Positions 34,551 through 42,699 of a stretch of DNA of 64,000 nucleotides are shown here, in pieces. Source of the stretch: Candidatus Wallbacteria bacterium. Lineage in GTDB: Bacteria; Muiribacteriota; JAQTZZ01. A program made the translations under genes and the position numbers. How positions within the stretch are numbered: the stretch's first letter is position 1; every line of letters begins with the position of its first letter. The stretch covers positions 107,261 to 171,260 of the forward strand of contig JAQTZZ010000003.1 of the NCBI GenBank assembly GCA_028687545.1. The letters run 5' to 3'. Under the pieces are notes generated by a model that ran no database searches, had not been told where the DNA came from, and saw only the letters and a list, made by a program, of their open reading frames with translations.

Positions 34551-36377
34551 TCAGGGGAAAAGACTGGATGTCGAAGTGCTTGAATTTCCTGCCCTGTCAC
34601 TGACCACAACCCGCACCTCGTTGGAGCTCTGAAAAAGCGCGCTGGCCGGAATCCTGACTGCATATCCCGGATATTCTCGAAAATAGGCAGCTGTTTTTTT
34701 GACGTTGTTCAGGTAAATTGTGAAGTCCCTGGCAGGCTGCATAGGATAAATCAATAGATATTCAGCCCCCTGCTTACTCAATATTGATTTTGGAATCAGG
34801 GGAGGGGTGCTGTCAATTTTATAGACAATCCTGTAATTTTTCCCGGCTATCCTGATGTTTTTCGCTTGCTCTCCATCATTACCGTAGAAATCCATTTCCC
34901 TGGAGTAAAATCCGCCGTCCTGCTCAAAACCTTTCCCCTCGATTTCCGCGGTCCCGAGCGACTCATCTGTAATCAACAGATATCTGATGGGCCGCAGTTC
35001 ATCAGGCAGGAAATATACTCTGTCCCCGGTTTTTTTCAGGTAAACTACAGGCAGCTTGATAGGATCCGCTTGCAGGGGTCCTGCTTCCTTTGGAATCGCT
35101 GGTTGGGGCCTGGGCACGGGCTGGATGACAGCAGGTTTCGGCGGTTCCTTTTTTTTGCTTTCTAAAGTCTTGGCGATAATTACGGGCCGATCTGGAACGG
35201 GTTTTCCCACTTCCGTTTGAACAGTCTTTTCTTCTACAAGCTTCAATGGAACCAAGGTTTCGGAGTATGGAATTAATAACTCCTTCTTGACAGGGATTTC
35301 CACAGTTGTTCCTGTCTGGAGTTCGGCAGACTGTGGAATCAATGAACCTGCTGCAGGCCTTTGGGATTCTGATATTTTTAAAGTTACTTCCGCTTCCAGA
35401 GTAGCCACGCAAGGTGAATTGATAATTTCCGCCTTTTTATTGGCACCGGCTTCAGGCCTGCTTCCTCTGGCCGGGGATTGGCAGCCTTCCCTGCTGCCTG
35501 CAAAATAAACCAGTGCCAGAAGGATCAGAAAGAGGGGTACAGCCTGAAAGATACCGTCTGATAATCTGCCTGGCAGCTTGAATTCACGGGAGATCTCAGT
35601 CACCATTTCTCTTGTGATCTTTTTCTTCTCCAGAGTGAAGGCGGTGATCAGAACCTGGTGACAGATCAGATTCACCAGACGCGGCACTCCTCTGGAAACC
35701 GAATAGATCCGGCGTAAGGCAGATCCGGTAAAAACGACTGCAGGGACTTCCTGCTTGCCTGCCACTCTGAGGCGATGGTTGATGTATGGTGCAAGATCTT
35801 CATAAGCGAGAGGTTTAAGATGATACCTCATTCCGATCCGTTGCTTGAGCTGAAACAGCGCGGGCTCTTCCAGCAGTTTGGACAATTCGGGCTGGCCGGT
35901 CAGAATCACTGTCACAAGCTTGGCTTTGTCGGTTTCGAGGTTGGTGAGCATTCTCACTTTTTCCAGAGTAGCGATTGACAGGTTTTGGGCTTCGTCTATC
36001 AGCACAGTCAGGGGCAGGTTTTGTGAGAGACAATCCAGGGCGTGTGTATTGAGCTTGTTGATCAGTTCCAGGGCGTCATCGCTCTTCGCATAGATAATTT
36101 CAAGTTCATCCAGGATCTGCCTCATCAGTTTGAGAAAATCATCCTGCGGGTTGAAGATAAAGGCGTATTCGCCCTTCAATTCCCCGATGATTTTCCGGAT
36201 TAAGGTGGTTTTGCCTGATCCGATCTCGCCTGTTAGCACAATGAATCCCAGATTGGACTCGATTCCGAATTTCAGGCGGTTCAGAGCTTCTTCATGGCGG
36301 CTTGTCAGATAGATGAATTCAGGGTCAGGGGTGACATGGAAAGGAAAACGGGTCAGATTGAAGAATTTCAAATACAT
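34551..36377 (-). CDS. ExeA/GspA-type AAA ATPase with periplasmic extension
   Basis: A 608-residue protein. Residues 1-270 are an ExeA-like ATPase (YLKFFNLTRFPFHVTPDPEF, Walker A GEIGSGKTT, Walker B LTVLIDEAQNL). One membrane helix lies near 278-295. A Pro-rich linker (about 300-440) is followed by a C-terminal beta domain. ExeA-type proteins energise insertion of secretion or exopolysaccharide machinery through peptidoglycan. The ATG shares one base with the stop of the upstream gene (TGATG). With the two upstream genes it forms a three-gene unit that also includes a BY-kinase-like fragment, which hints at polysaccharide export control. Confidence 0.83.
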   Translation of the reverse strand: MYLKFFNLTRFPFHVTPDPEFIYLTSRHEEALNRLKFGIESNLGFIVLTGEIGSGKTTLIRKIIGELKGEYAFIFNPQDDFLKLMRQILDELEIIYAKSDDALELINKLNTHALDCLSQNLPLTVLIDEAQNLSIATLEKVRMLTNLETDKAKLVTVILTGQPELSKLLEEPALFQLKQRIGMRYHLKPLAYEDLAPYINHRLRVAGKQEVPAVVFTGSALRRIYSVSRGVPRLVNLICHQVLITAFTLEKKKITREMVTEISREFKLPGRLSDGIFQAVPLFLILLALVYFAGSREGCQSPARGSRPEAGANKKAEIINSPCVATLEAEVTLKISESQRPAAGSLIPQSAELQTGTTVEIPVKKELLIPYSETLVPLKLVEEKTVQTEVGKPVPDRPVIIAKTLESKKKEPPKPAVIQPVPRPQPAIPKEAGPLQADPIKLPVVYLKKTGDRVYFLPDELRPIRYLLITDESLGTAEIEGKGFEQDGGFYSREMDFYGNDGEQAKNIRIAGKNYRIVYKIDSTPPLIPKSILSKQGAEYLLIYPMQPARDFTIYLNNVKKTAAYFREYPGYAVRIPASALFQSSNEVRVVVSDRAGNSSTSTSSLFP

Positions 36378-36787
36378 CAGCGGATTAAAATCGCCCCCAG
36401 GATTTTTTCGGCGGGGAAGTTGTGGTAAACAAAGAAATCCGCACGATTCACTAAAAACACCAGCCTGCTGCGCTCGTCGTCAATGTTGTCGAAAATGTAA
36501 ATCAAATGCTCTTCTGTTCGTCCTTCCTGACAGTTAATTTCAAACTCGGAAAAAGCTGCGGCATCTTTTGTGATCAATCTGACTTCAAACCGCTCGGAAA
36601 ATGCCCGGGTGAAATGCCCGATGAATCTGCGGTACGCTGTATCCTGCTCCTGATAGAGAATGCTCAGGGAGAAAGGTCGCGGCAATTGAGGCAGAAGCTG
36701 GTCCAGAATCTGGTTGAAACAGGACTTTCTCCGCAACGGAATGCTTTCAGTCTCAGCTTTCCGCAAGGCTTTAGTGATCCTGCTCAC
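36377..36787 (-). CDS. reduced BY-kinase-like protein without P-loop
   Basis: A 136-residue protein that opens with MSRITKALRKAE, the typical N-terminal helix of CpsD/BY-kinase-type ATPases of polysaccharide loci. The middle (AYRRFIGHFTRAF) fits the segment before the P-loop, but no Walker A follows; the chain is much shorter than a kinase (about 230-300 residues). It overlaps its upstream neighbour by four bases and the ExeA gene by one. It may be a degenerate regulatory partner rather than an enzyme. Confidence 0.6.
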   Translation of the reverse strand: MSRITKALRKAETESIPLRRKSCFNQILDQLLPQLPRPFSLSILYQEQDTAYRRFIGHFTRAFSERFEVRLITKDAAAFSEFEINCQEGRTEEHLIYIFDNIDDERSRLVFLVNRADFFVYHNFPAEKILGAILIR

Positions 36788-37302
36788 AAAATTTCCCTTT
36801 CCACGATGCTGATTACCGGAATCTTGCCAGGTGACTCGTCTTCAGCGGCTAATTCCTGCCTTCTCCAGTAATAAATCGCTGCTGCGGCTAGAATGCAGAG
36901 GGATGCGTAAAGTAGAAATGGGGGATGGCTTTCCTGGGATTCGGGAACCGGTCTGACAATCCGGCCGGGAGCATTACCGGCTGGAAGCTTGGGGGCGGCC
37001 GGTATCTGCTGAATCAACTCTTGGGATGGATTCTGAATTTCTATTTTTTCTACTTTTTCAGTCTGATGGATTGGTGTGATAATCGGTTCGAGAGGAGGTT
37101 CTTCGGAATCATTCAGATCCACCTTATTTTGAATAATACTCTCAGTTTTCTGTACTGGCTCGTATTTCTGCTTCACTTCCTCAAGCTTTTCCCGGCTCGA
37201 AAAAACATACAGTTTTCCGTCCGGTGCAGTCCAGCTGTAAATATCAGCAGCAAAAATCAGGCTTCCGCAGAGAAAAACAAGAATCATGACAGAGGGTTTC
37301 AT
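36784..37302 (-). CDS. membrane protein with DUF4124-like N-terminus
   Basis: A protein of about 172 residues with a signal peptide (MKPSVMILVFLCGSLIFA), a DUF4124-like motif (DIYSWTAPDGKLYVFSSREK), a Pro/Glu-rich linker, and a C-terminal membrane helix (FLLYASLCILAAAAIYYW) with a short cytoplasmic tail. It is the first gene of the ExeA unit. No start has a clear Shine-Dalgarno; 37302 gives the best signal peptide, with ATG 37320 and TTG 37350 as alternatives. The function is unknown; a cell-envelope partner of the ExeA protein is likely. Confidence 0.65.
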   Translation of the reverse strand: MKPSVMILVFLCGSLIFAADIYSWTAPDGKLYVFSSREKLEEVKQKYEPVQKTESIIQNKVDLNDSEEPPLEPIITPIHQTEKVEKIEIQNPSQELIQQIPAAPKLPAGNAPGRIVRPVPESQESHPPFLLYASLCILAAAAIYYWRRQELAAEDESPGKIPVISIVEREIL

Positions 37303-37374
37303 GAGAAAAATATACAGCATCAGAGAGGAATTGTGAATTGAATCATTCAATGATTTTTAAAAAAAATCCTTTTC

Positions 37375-37406
37375 TGATATCTTATATCGAATAGTATTGA
37401 TATCTT
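37375..37406. repeat. pair of 9-base direct repeats before the M6 peptidase gene
   Basis: TGATATCTT occurs at 37375-37383 and again at 37398-37406, spaced 23 bases, about two helical turns. This is a possible binding site for a dimeric regulator. Confidence 0.3.
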
Positions 37407-37423
37407 CCAGGGTTAAGATAAAT

Positions 37424-39085
37424 ATGCGATTTCTCCTGATTGTTCTGCTGTTTTTTTCTTACTCTCTACATGCTTCCAGAATTGATGCCCCTCCGCATCC
37501 GGACAGATATAATTACCTTTATCAGAGTAATCTTTATCCCTCTGCCCCTGCCAGAGGGCCGATTTATCACGAACGGGATCGCGCCCCTTACCAGCGACGC
37601 ATCGATGTTACAGGCACTGCTACAATCCTGACAGTGCCGGTGGCTTTTTCAGACAGGGCTCATCCCGGCATCGACATGAACCTGCTCGCCAAATTCAAGG
37701 ATTATTATGAAAAATCTTCCCACGGGAATTTTTCCGTCCAGCTTGTTGTCACCCCGACCGTCTATTCAACACATACTTACAATTACTGGGGTTCCGACAG
37801 CCACGGGATCGACACAGGGGCGGATCATGAGATTTACGAGCTGGCCCGCGAAGCCGTCAGACTCCTCACAGCTTCCGGTTTCGACTTTCAGGCCCATAAC
37901 CTGGATACCAACCATGACAACATAGTTGATCACTTTATGATCATACATGCCGGAAATGCTCAGGAAAATGGAAACTCCGGGGACATCTGGTCTCACAGCT
38001 GGAAGATAATAAACGGTACAGACGACGATTACAGCAGTCTTTCTGATACTCCTGACGGGGAACCTGCCACCGGAGAACTCAAAGTAGTCAACTATTGCAT
38101 TTTTGCCAATTCCTCACCGCTCGGCATCATGGTGCACGAATTCGGACACGATCTCGGCCTGGTCGACTTTTACGACACTACCTATGGTTCATACGGCACC
38201 GGGAACTGGGATGTGATGTCCCTGGGATGCTGGAACGGGGAATCATACAGCGGTGAATCCCCCCCGCTTTTCAGCGCCTATGAGAGATTTTATCTGGGAT
38301 GGATAGCTCCGCTTGACTTGAGCGCGCAGAGCGGGAACTTTACCTTGCCGCAGATGGAGGAAACTGACACAGTCTATAAAATCTCGCTTACAGGCTCGGA
38401 ATATTTCCTGCTGGAAAACAGAGGCAGGACGGGCTACGATGCATATCTTCCCGGAGGAGGAATGCTGATCTGGCATGTGGATGAGCAGGTTTTGGCATCC
38501 AAATGGCTGGATAACAATGTCAATTCAGATTATAATCACAAAGGTGTCGATCTGGAAGAAGCCGACGCTTCCAACAGCCTCGACAGAAAAGCTAATAAAG
38601 GAGATCAGGGCGATCCTTTTCCGGGGACATCCCTGAAAACCTCCTTCACTCCGGACACCGCTCCCTCCAGCAATTCATACTATGCTGGACTGAAATCCGC
38701 AGTCTTCCTGAAAAATATCCACGCCTCAGATGCAGGAATCGGATTCGACAAGGAAAGCAGCTTCGGATTTTTGGCAGGGATTTTTTTCCATCCACTGTCA
38801 GCGAAACTTCTATTCATGAGCATTGCCTCAACTGCTGCCCTGGACAGCCAGGAACTTTCAGTCAATCTTACGGAAGGGCAGTCCCTGAGACAGATCTCAG
38901 CCGTCCATTTAACCGGGAACACCTATTTTGCGACCTGTGAAATAAATAACCCTTCGAACTGTCTGAACCTGGATCTTTCCGGACGCGTTTCAGGCATCCT
39001 TAAAACTGCCAGTCTGCAATTCACCGCAGCAGGTGTGAAGAAGACATTTTTCGCCCCTGCAGCTTCTGGAGCGGGACATGACTAA
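37424..39085 (+). CDS. secreted M6-family metallopeptidase
   Basis: A 553-residue exported protease. The signal peptide is MRFLLIVLLFFSYSLHAS. The catalytic region has MVHEFGHDLGLVDFYD (HExxH plus third ligand) and GNWDVMSLGCWNG, typical of immune-inhibitor-A-like M6 peptidases. The C-terminal 130 residues form an added beta domain. The start at 37424 is preferred over TTG 37397 because it begins the signal peptide. It overlaps the following lipoprotein gene by eight bases, so the two may work together at the cell surface. Confidence 0.87.
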   Translation: MRFLLIVLLFFSYSLHASRIDAPPHPDRYNYLYQSNLYPSAPARGPIYHERDRAPYQRRIDVTGTATILTVPVAFSDRAHPGIDMNLLAKFKDYYEKSSHGNFSVQLVVTPTVYSTHTYNYWGSDSHGIDTGADHEIYELAREAVRLLTASGFDFQAHNLDTNHDNIVDHFMIIHAGNAQENGNSGDIWSHSWKIINGTDDDYSSLSDTPDGEPATGELKVVNYCIFANSSPLGIMVHEFGHDLGLVDFYDTTYGSYGTGNWDVMSLGCWNGESYSGESPPLFSAYERFYLGWIAPLDLSAQSGNFTLPQMEETDTVYKISLTGSEYFLLENRGRTGYDAYLPGGGMLIWHVDEQVLASKWLDNNVNSDYNHKGVDLEEADASNSLDRKANKGDQGDPFPGTSLKTSFTPDTAPSSNSYYAGLKSAVFLKNIHASDAGIGFDKESSFGFLAGIFFHPLSAKLLFMSIASTAALDSQELSVNLTEGQSLRQISAVHLTGNTYFATCEINNPSNCLNLDLSGRVSGILKTASLQFTAAGVKKTFFAPAASGAGHD

Positions 39086-40343
39086 AAGGTTTGCCTATGC
39101 CTTCCTGATTGCGTTTCTGTTCCTGTCGGCCTGCGGAGGTGGAGGAAGCGATGGAGGCGGTGGAACGGTCACGCCTTTGACTTCCATTAACGGCAGTGTA
39201 TACCAGGTGGCGGAAGAATTTGTTGCCAGCCTCCCGGCACCTGCCGGATATTCTCCTGTTTCCGGTACAGCTGCTTTCACCCCGCTCAATGGAAATTTTA
39301 CGAGGACAGTAATGATTTCCGGTTCTTCTTTCAGCTTGCCTCTGTATGAAGATGATTTCACCTTCTCCGGAACAGGGGGTGTGATCACAGGCAATCTCAG
39401 GATCAGTTTCGGGGGCAAGACCGCAGATGGAAGAATCAGCGCTAACCGGAATTTTCCCTCCAATGATTATGAGCTGCGCATCACCACAACCAGTCTGGCC
39501 AGTAACCAGCTGGTAGTTCTTCCCAAACAAGGCAGCACTACAGCAGGCAGCTTCAATCTGAAGCTTTATTATTTCAATGCGATTGGAAATCTGATCGAGT
39601 TCAATTCCGCCGACCTTTTTTTTCAGGAAAACGGGAAATCAGCTACTTATACCCCTGGAGGTGTAACTATTCCTTTCACAGAGAGCGAGTACGCCATGTT
39701 CAGTTCAGGAATGGCCAACCTGATGATCAAAACAACTGATGTTTTCGCGCGGAAAACGCTGGATGTCACTTCCGATCATGCACTGGTGATTATCGAATCC
39801 GGGAACGAGGATTTGGCTCGCGAACGTCTGAACGGCAGCAATGCGATCAGCATATATTCCGCATACCGGATGCTCATTGCGGGGCAGTTCGCCGGCTGTC
39901 TGGCAACACTTTCAGGACTGAATACCGATCCTGCCGAAAGCCGGGAGTCCCAGATTGCTGCCAGCCTTGCGTATTTCGGGGAGAAAAATTGGGCTGCTGC
40001 CTATTCCAGCATCGCTTCCTCAAAAAGCTCTTCCCAGCTGGCTGCAGTGATTTATGCCTCTCTGGCCTCGATCTGCGAAACCACTCCCGCCGGTTTCACC
40101 GGGGCTGCCTCCAATCTTGAATCTCTGCTCCCTCCGGGACTATATTTATCAGATGGATACAGCCTCGGAATTTCCAACACCGACGCCCATACGGTCTGTG
40201 CGATTTGCGATTATTATGCGGGAGACAAGACTTCCGCTGCAAGCCAACTGGCTGAACTGCAGACTCTGCTGAGCCGGATCGGACAGGACAGTTTCAGGCA
40301 TTCGGCAGCCGGCCCGGTTAGCGAAACCGTAAACCAAATCTAG
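39078..40343 (+). CDS. hypothetical lipoprotein
   Basis: A 421-residue exported protein with lipobox LSAC (Cys19) followed by a Gly/Ser-rich spacer. The middle is beta-rich and the C-terminal third is Ala-rich and helical, with SEL/TPR-like character (FAGCLATLSGLN, YFGEKNWAAAYSSIAS). I recognise no named family. It is translationally coupled to the M6 peptidase gene (eight-base overlap) and 13 bases ahead of the aminotransferase gene. Confidence 0.75.
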   Translation: MTKRFAYAFLIAFLFLSACGGGGSDGGGGTVTPLTSINGSVYQVAEEFVASLPAPAGYSPVSGTAAFTPLNGNFTRTVMISGSSFSLPLYEDDFTFSGTGGVITGNLRISFGGKTADGRISANRNFPSNDYELRITTTSLASNQLVVLPKQGSTTAGSFNLKLYYFNAIGNLIEFNSADLFFQENGKSATYTPGGVTIPFTESEYAMFSSGMANLMIKTTDVFARKTLDVTSDHALVIIESGNEDLARERLNGSNAISIYSAYRMLIAGQFAGCLATLSGLNTDPAESRESQIAASLAYFGEKNWAAAYSSIASSKSSSQLAAVIYASLASICETTPAGFTGAASNLESLLPPGLYLSDGYSLGISNTDAHTVCAICDYYAGDKTSAASQLAELQTLLSRIGQDSFRHSAAGPVSETVNQI

Positions 40344-40356
40344 TCAAGGAGTGGCA

Positions 40357-41538
40357 ATGCAGCTATCTAGAAAAATTTCGGGACTTTCACCTTCTCAGAC
40401 CCTGGTAATCACTAAGAAAGCCCAGGATCTGAAGAAATCAGGAAAAGACACTGTGATCCTCTGTGCAGGTGAACCGGATTTTCCAACTCCGCTTCCTGTG
40501 GCTGAAGCCGGAATCAAGGCCATCCGTGACGGCAAGACGAAATACACAGCCAACCCGGGGATCATCGAACTCAGGGAAGCCATTGCCGAGAAACTTCTGA
40601 CTGAGAATGGCCTTAAGTATTCTCCGGACGAGATAATAGTCACGAACGGAGCTAAGCAGGCAATTTACAATGGATTCCGCTGTCTGCTCAACTCCGGCGA
40701 TGAAGTCCTGGTTCCTTCTCCATGCTGGGTCAGCTACGTTGAACAGATCAAGCTGGCCCACGGAATCCCCACTCTCGTTTTCGGAGCCTCTGTCAAACCA
40801 CAGGCAGAGGAAATGGCTCGAAAAATCACTTCCAAAACCACCGCCCTGATCATCAATTCTCCCAATAATCCGGTAGGTTATATTTACAACAAGCAGGAAC
40901 TGATCGAGATCGCCCGGCTCTGCCAGGAAAGGGATCTGATCCTGCTTTCGGACGAAATCTATGAAAAAATCATCTTCGATGATAACAAGCATTTTTCGCC
41001 GCCGGCTCTTGTTCCTGAGATCAGGAATCGGACACTGCTGATCAACGGTTTTTCCAAGGCTTTCTCCATGACGGGATGGCGCATCGGCTATGCTGCAGGC
41101 CCCAAGGACATGATCACCCTCCTCAACCGCATCCAGAGTCATCAGACTTCCAATGCCTGCACAATTTCCCAGTATGCAGCGCTGGAAGGGTTGAAAAATC
41201 CCGAAGTGCAACTGGAGGTGCGGAAAATGGTGAAAACCTTCAGCGAGAGAAGGGACTACTTCACCTCAGAACTTGACAAAATCCCTCATCTCAGCTATTA
41301 CAAGCCGGAAGGGGCTTTCTATGTCTTCGTGAAAGTGGACCATTACTACAACCAGGAAATCCGGAATTCCAACGAACTCTGCAACTGGCTTCTGGATGAG
41401 TTCATGTTGGCTGTTGTGCCGGGAGAATCCTTCTTCTCTGAAGAATATATCAGGATCTCCTTTGCGGCTTCCTGGGAAGAACTGGAAAAAGGCCTGGTAC
41501 GACTGAAAAAAGCGCTGGGGAGGCTTTCCCAAAAGTGA
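40357..41538 (+). CDS. class I aminotransferase (aspartate aminotransferase type)
   Basis: A 393-residue PLP enzyme. It shows GEPDFPTP, KTKYTANPGI, SPNNPVGYIY, LLSDEIYEKI, and the PLP lysine in INGFSKAFSMTGWRIGYAAG (Lys234). These fit the aspartate/prephenate aminotransferase subgroup 1-beta. ATG 40357 has AAGGAG seven bases upstream; GTG 40351 overlaps that site. It heads a run with a PP2C phosphatase and ndk through four- and eight-base overlaps. Confidence 0.9.
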   Translation: MQLSRKISGLSPSQTLVITKKAQDLKKSGKDTVILCAGEPDFPTPLPVAEAGIKAIRDGKTKYTANPGIIELREAIAEKLLTENGLKYSPDEIIVTNGAKQAIYNGFRCLLNSGDEVLVPSPCWVSYVEQIKLAHGIPTLVFGASVKPQAEEMARKITSKTTALIINSPNNPVGYIYNKQELIEIARLCQERDLILLSDEIYEKIIFDDNKHFSPPALVPEIRNRTLLINGFSKAFSMTGWRIGYAAGPKDMITLLNRIQSHQTSNACTISQYAALEGLKNPEVQLEVRKMVKTFSERRDYFTSELDKIPHLSYYKPEGAFYVFVKVDHYYNQEIRNSNELCNWLLDEFMLAVVPGESFFSEEYIRISFAASWEELEKGLVRLKKALGRLSQK

Positions 41539-42263
41539 CCCTCAAGTCATACGGACTTTCAGACATCGGGAAAAAGAGGACTAACAATGAAGACTCTTTC
41601 CTTATGCGCGAGCAGCTGTTCTGTGTGGCTGACGGCATGGGAGGGTATTCTTTCGGGGAAAAAGCCTCCAAAATGGCGACTGCACTTTTAGCAAGCCTGT
41701 ACGAGATCAGCGAAACCACATTGACGCAAGGCAATGTGGCGGAAACCTTACTCGACTGGGTGAAAGAGATCAACGGCCAGATCTACCGCGAAAATCAGAA
41801 AGAATCCTCTCACATGGGCACTACGATTGCTTTATCCCTGTTTCTGAATGACAAATTATTTCTGGCCAATGTAGGTGACAGCCGGATTTACCGGATCTCT
41901 CCCAAAATCGGGATCGAACAGATTACTGACGATCATTCACTGGTGGCTGAGCAGGTCCGTCTTGGCTTAATCACTGAAGAAGAAGCCAGGAATCACCCCA
42001 GGAGAAACATCATCACCAGAGCGCTGGGGATCTTCCCTGATGTCAATGTAGATACCTTCACCTGTACCCCTCAAGCAGAAGATTTTTTCCTGCTCTGTTC
42101 GGACGGCCTGTGTTCCTTGGTAAATAATGATAAAATTGCAGAAATCATCTTAATGCCTGAAATTGACTTGAAAGCCAAGGCTAGGGACTTGATCGCAGCC
42201 GCCAATGAAGCCGGCGGCAATGACAATATCACTATCATTTTAATCGAGGTGCAGAATGCTTGA
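41535..42263 (+). CDS. PP2C-type serine/threonine phosphatase
   Basis: A 242-residue PPM phosphatase of the Stp/PrpC type. Metal-binding motifs are NNEDSF, VADGMGGYSFGEKAS, LANVGDSRIYRI, FLLCSDGL and GGNDNITIIL. It removes phosphate from Ser/Thr residues of proteins. It starts at GTG 41535 inside the aminotransferase stop (GTGA) and overlaps ndk by eight bases. No Hanks-type kinase is in the window. Confidence 0.93.
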   Translation: MTLKSYGLSDIGKKRTNNEDSFLMREQLFCVADGMGGYSFGEKASKMATALLASLYEISETTLTQGNVAETLLDWVKEINGQIYRENQKESSHMGTTIALSLFLNDKLFLANVGDSRIYRISPKIGIEQITDDHSLVAEQVRLGLITEEEARNHPRRNIITRALGIFPDVNVDTFTCTPQAEDFFLLCSDGLCSLVNNDKIAEIILMPEIDLKAKARDLIAAANEAGGNDNITIILIEVQNA

Positions 42264-42678
42264 AAAAACTTTGATCCTGCTTAAACCGGATGCCATCAAA
42301 CGCAGACTGATGGGAGATATTCTCAGCCGATTTGAACAGAAAGGCTTGAAAATTGAAGCCATGCGTTTCATGAAACTGGAACGGGAACAGGCTGAAGAGC
42401 ATTATTTCATGCATAAGGACAAGGATTTTTTTATAAACCTGATCCAGTTCATCACCTCAGGTCCTTTACTGGCCATGGTGATCGAGTCCGACAATGCCAT
42501 TGCACTCTGCCGCAAAGTCGTAGGTGCCACAAATCCGATGGAAGCTGAAGCAGGCAGCATACGTGGAGATTTCGCTTTCAATACCACGGAGAACCTTGTA
42601 CATGCTTCCGACTGCCGCGAAGCTGCTGAACGTGAAATCAAGATTTTTTTCAGGAAAAGCGAAGTCTTTAACTATTGA
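42256..42678 (+). CDS. ndk: nucleoside diphosphate kinase
   Basis: A 140-residue enzyme of normal length. It has TLILLKPDAIKR at the N-terminus and the phospho-His in ENLVHASD (His116), with RGDFAF just before. It balances nucleoside triphosphate pools. It overlaps the PP2C gene by eight bases. Confidence 0.96.
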   Translation: MLEKTLILLKPDAIKRRLMGDILSRFEQKGLKIEAMRFMKLEREQAEEHYFMHKDKDFFINLIQFITSGPLLAMVIESDNAIALCRKVVGATNPMEAEAGSIRGDFAFNTTENLVHASDCREAAEREIKIFFRKSEVFNY

Positions 42679-42699
42679 TTCAACAAAGGGGGAACTTTA

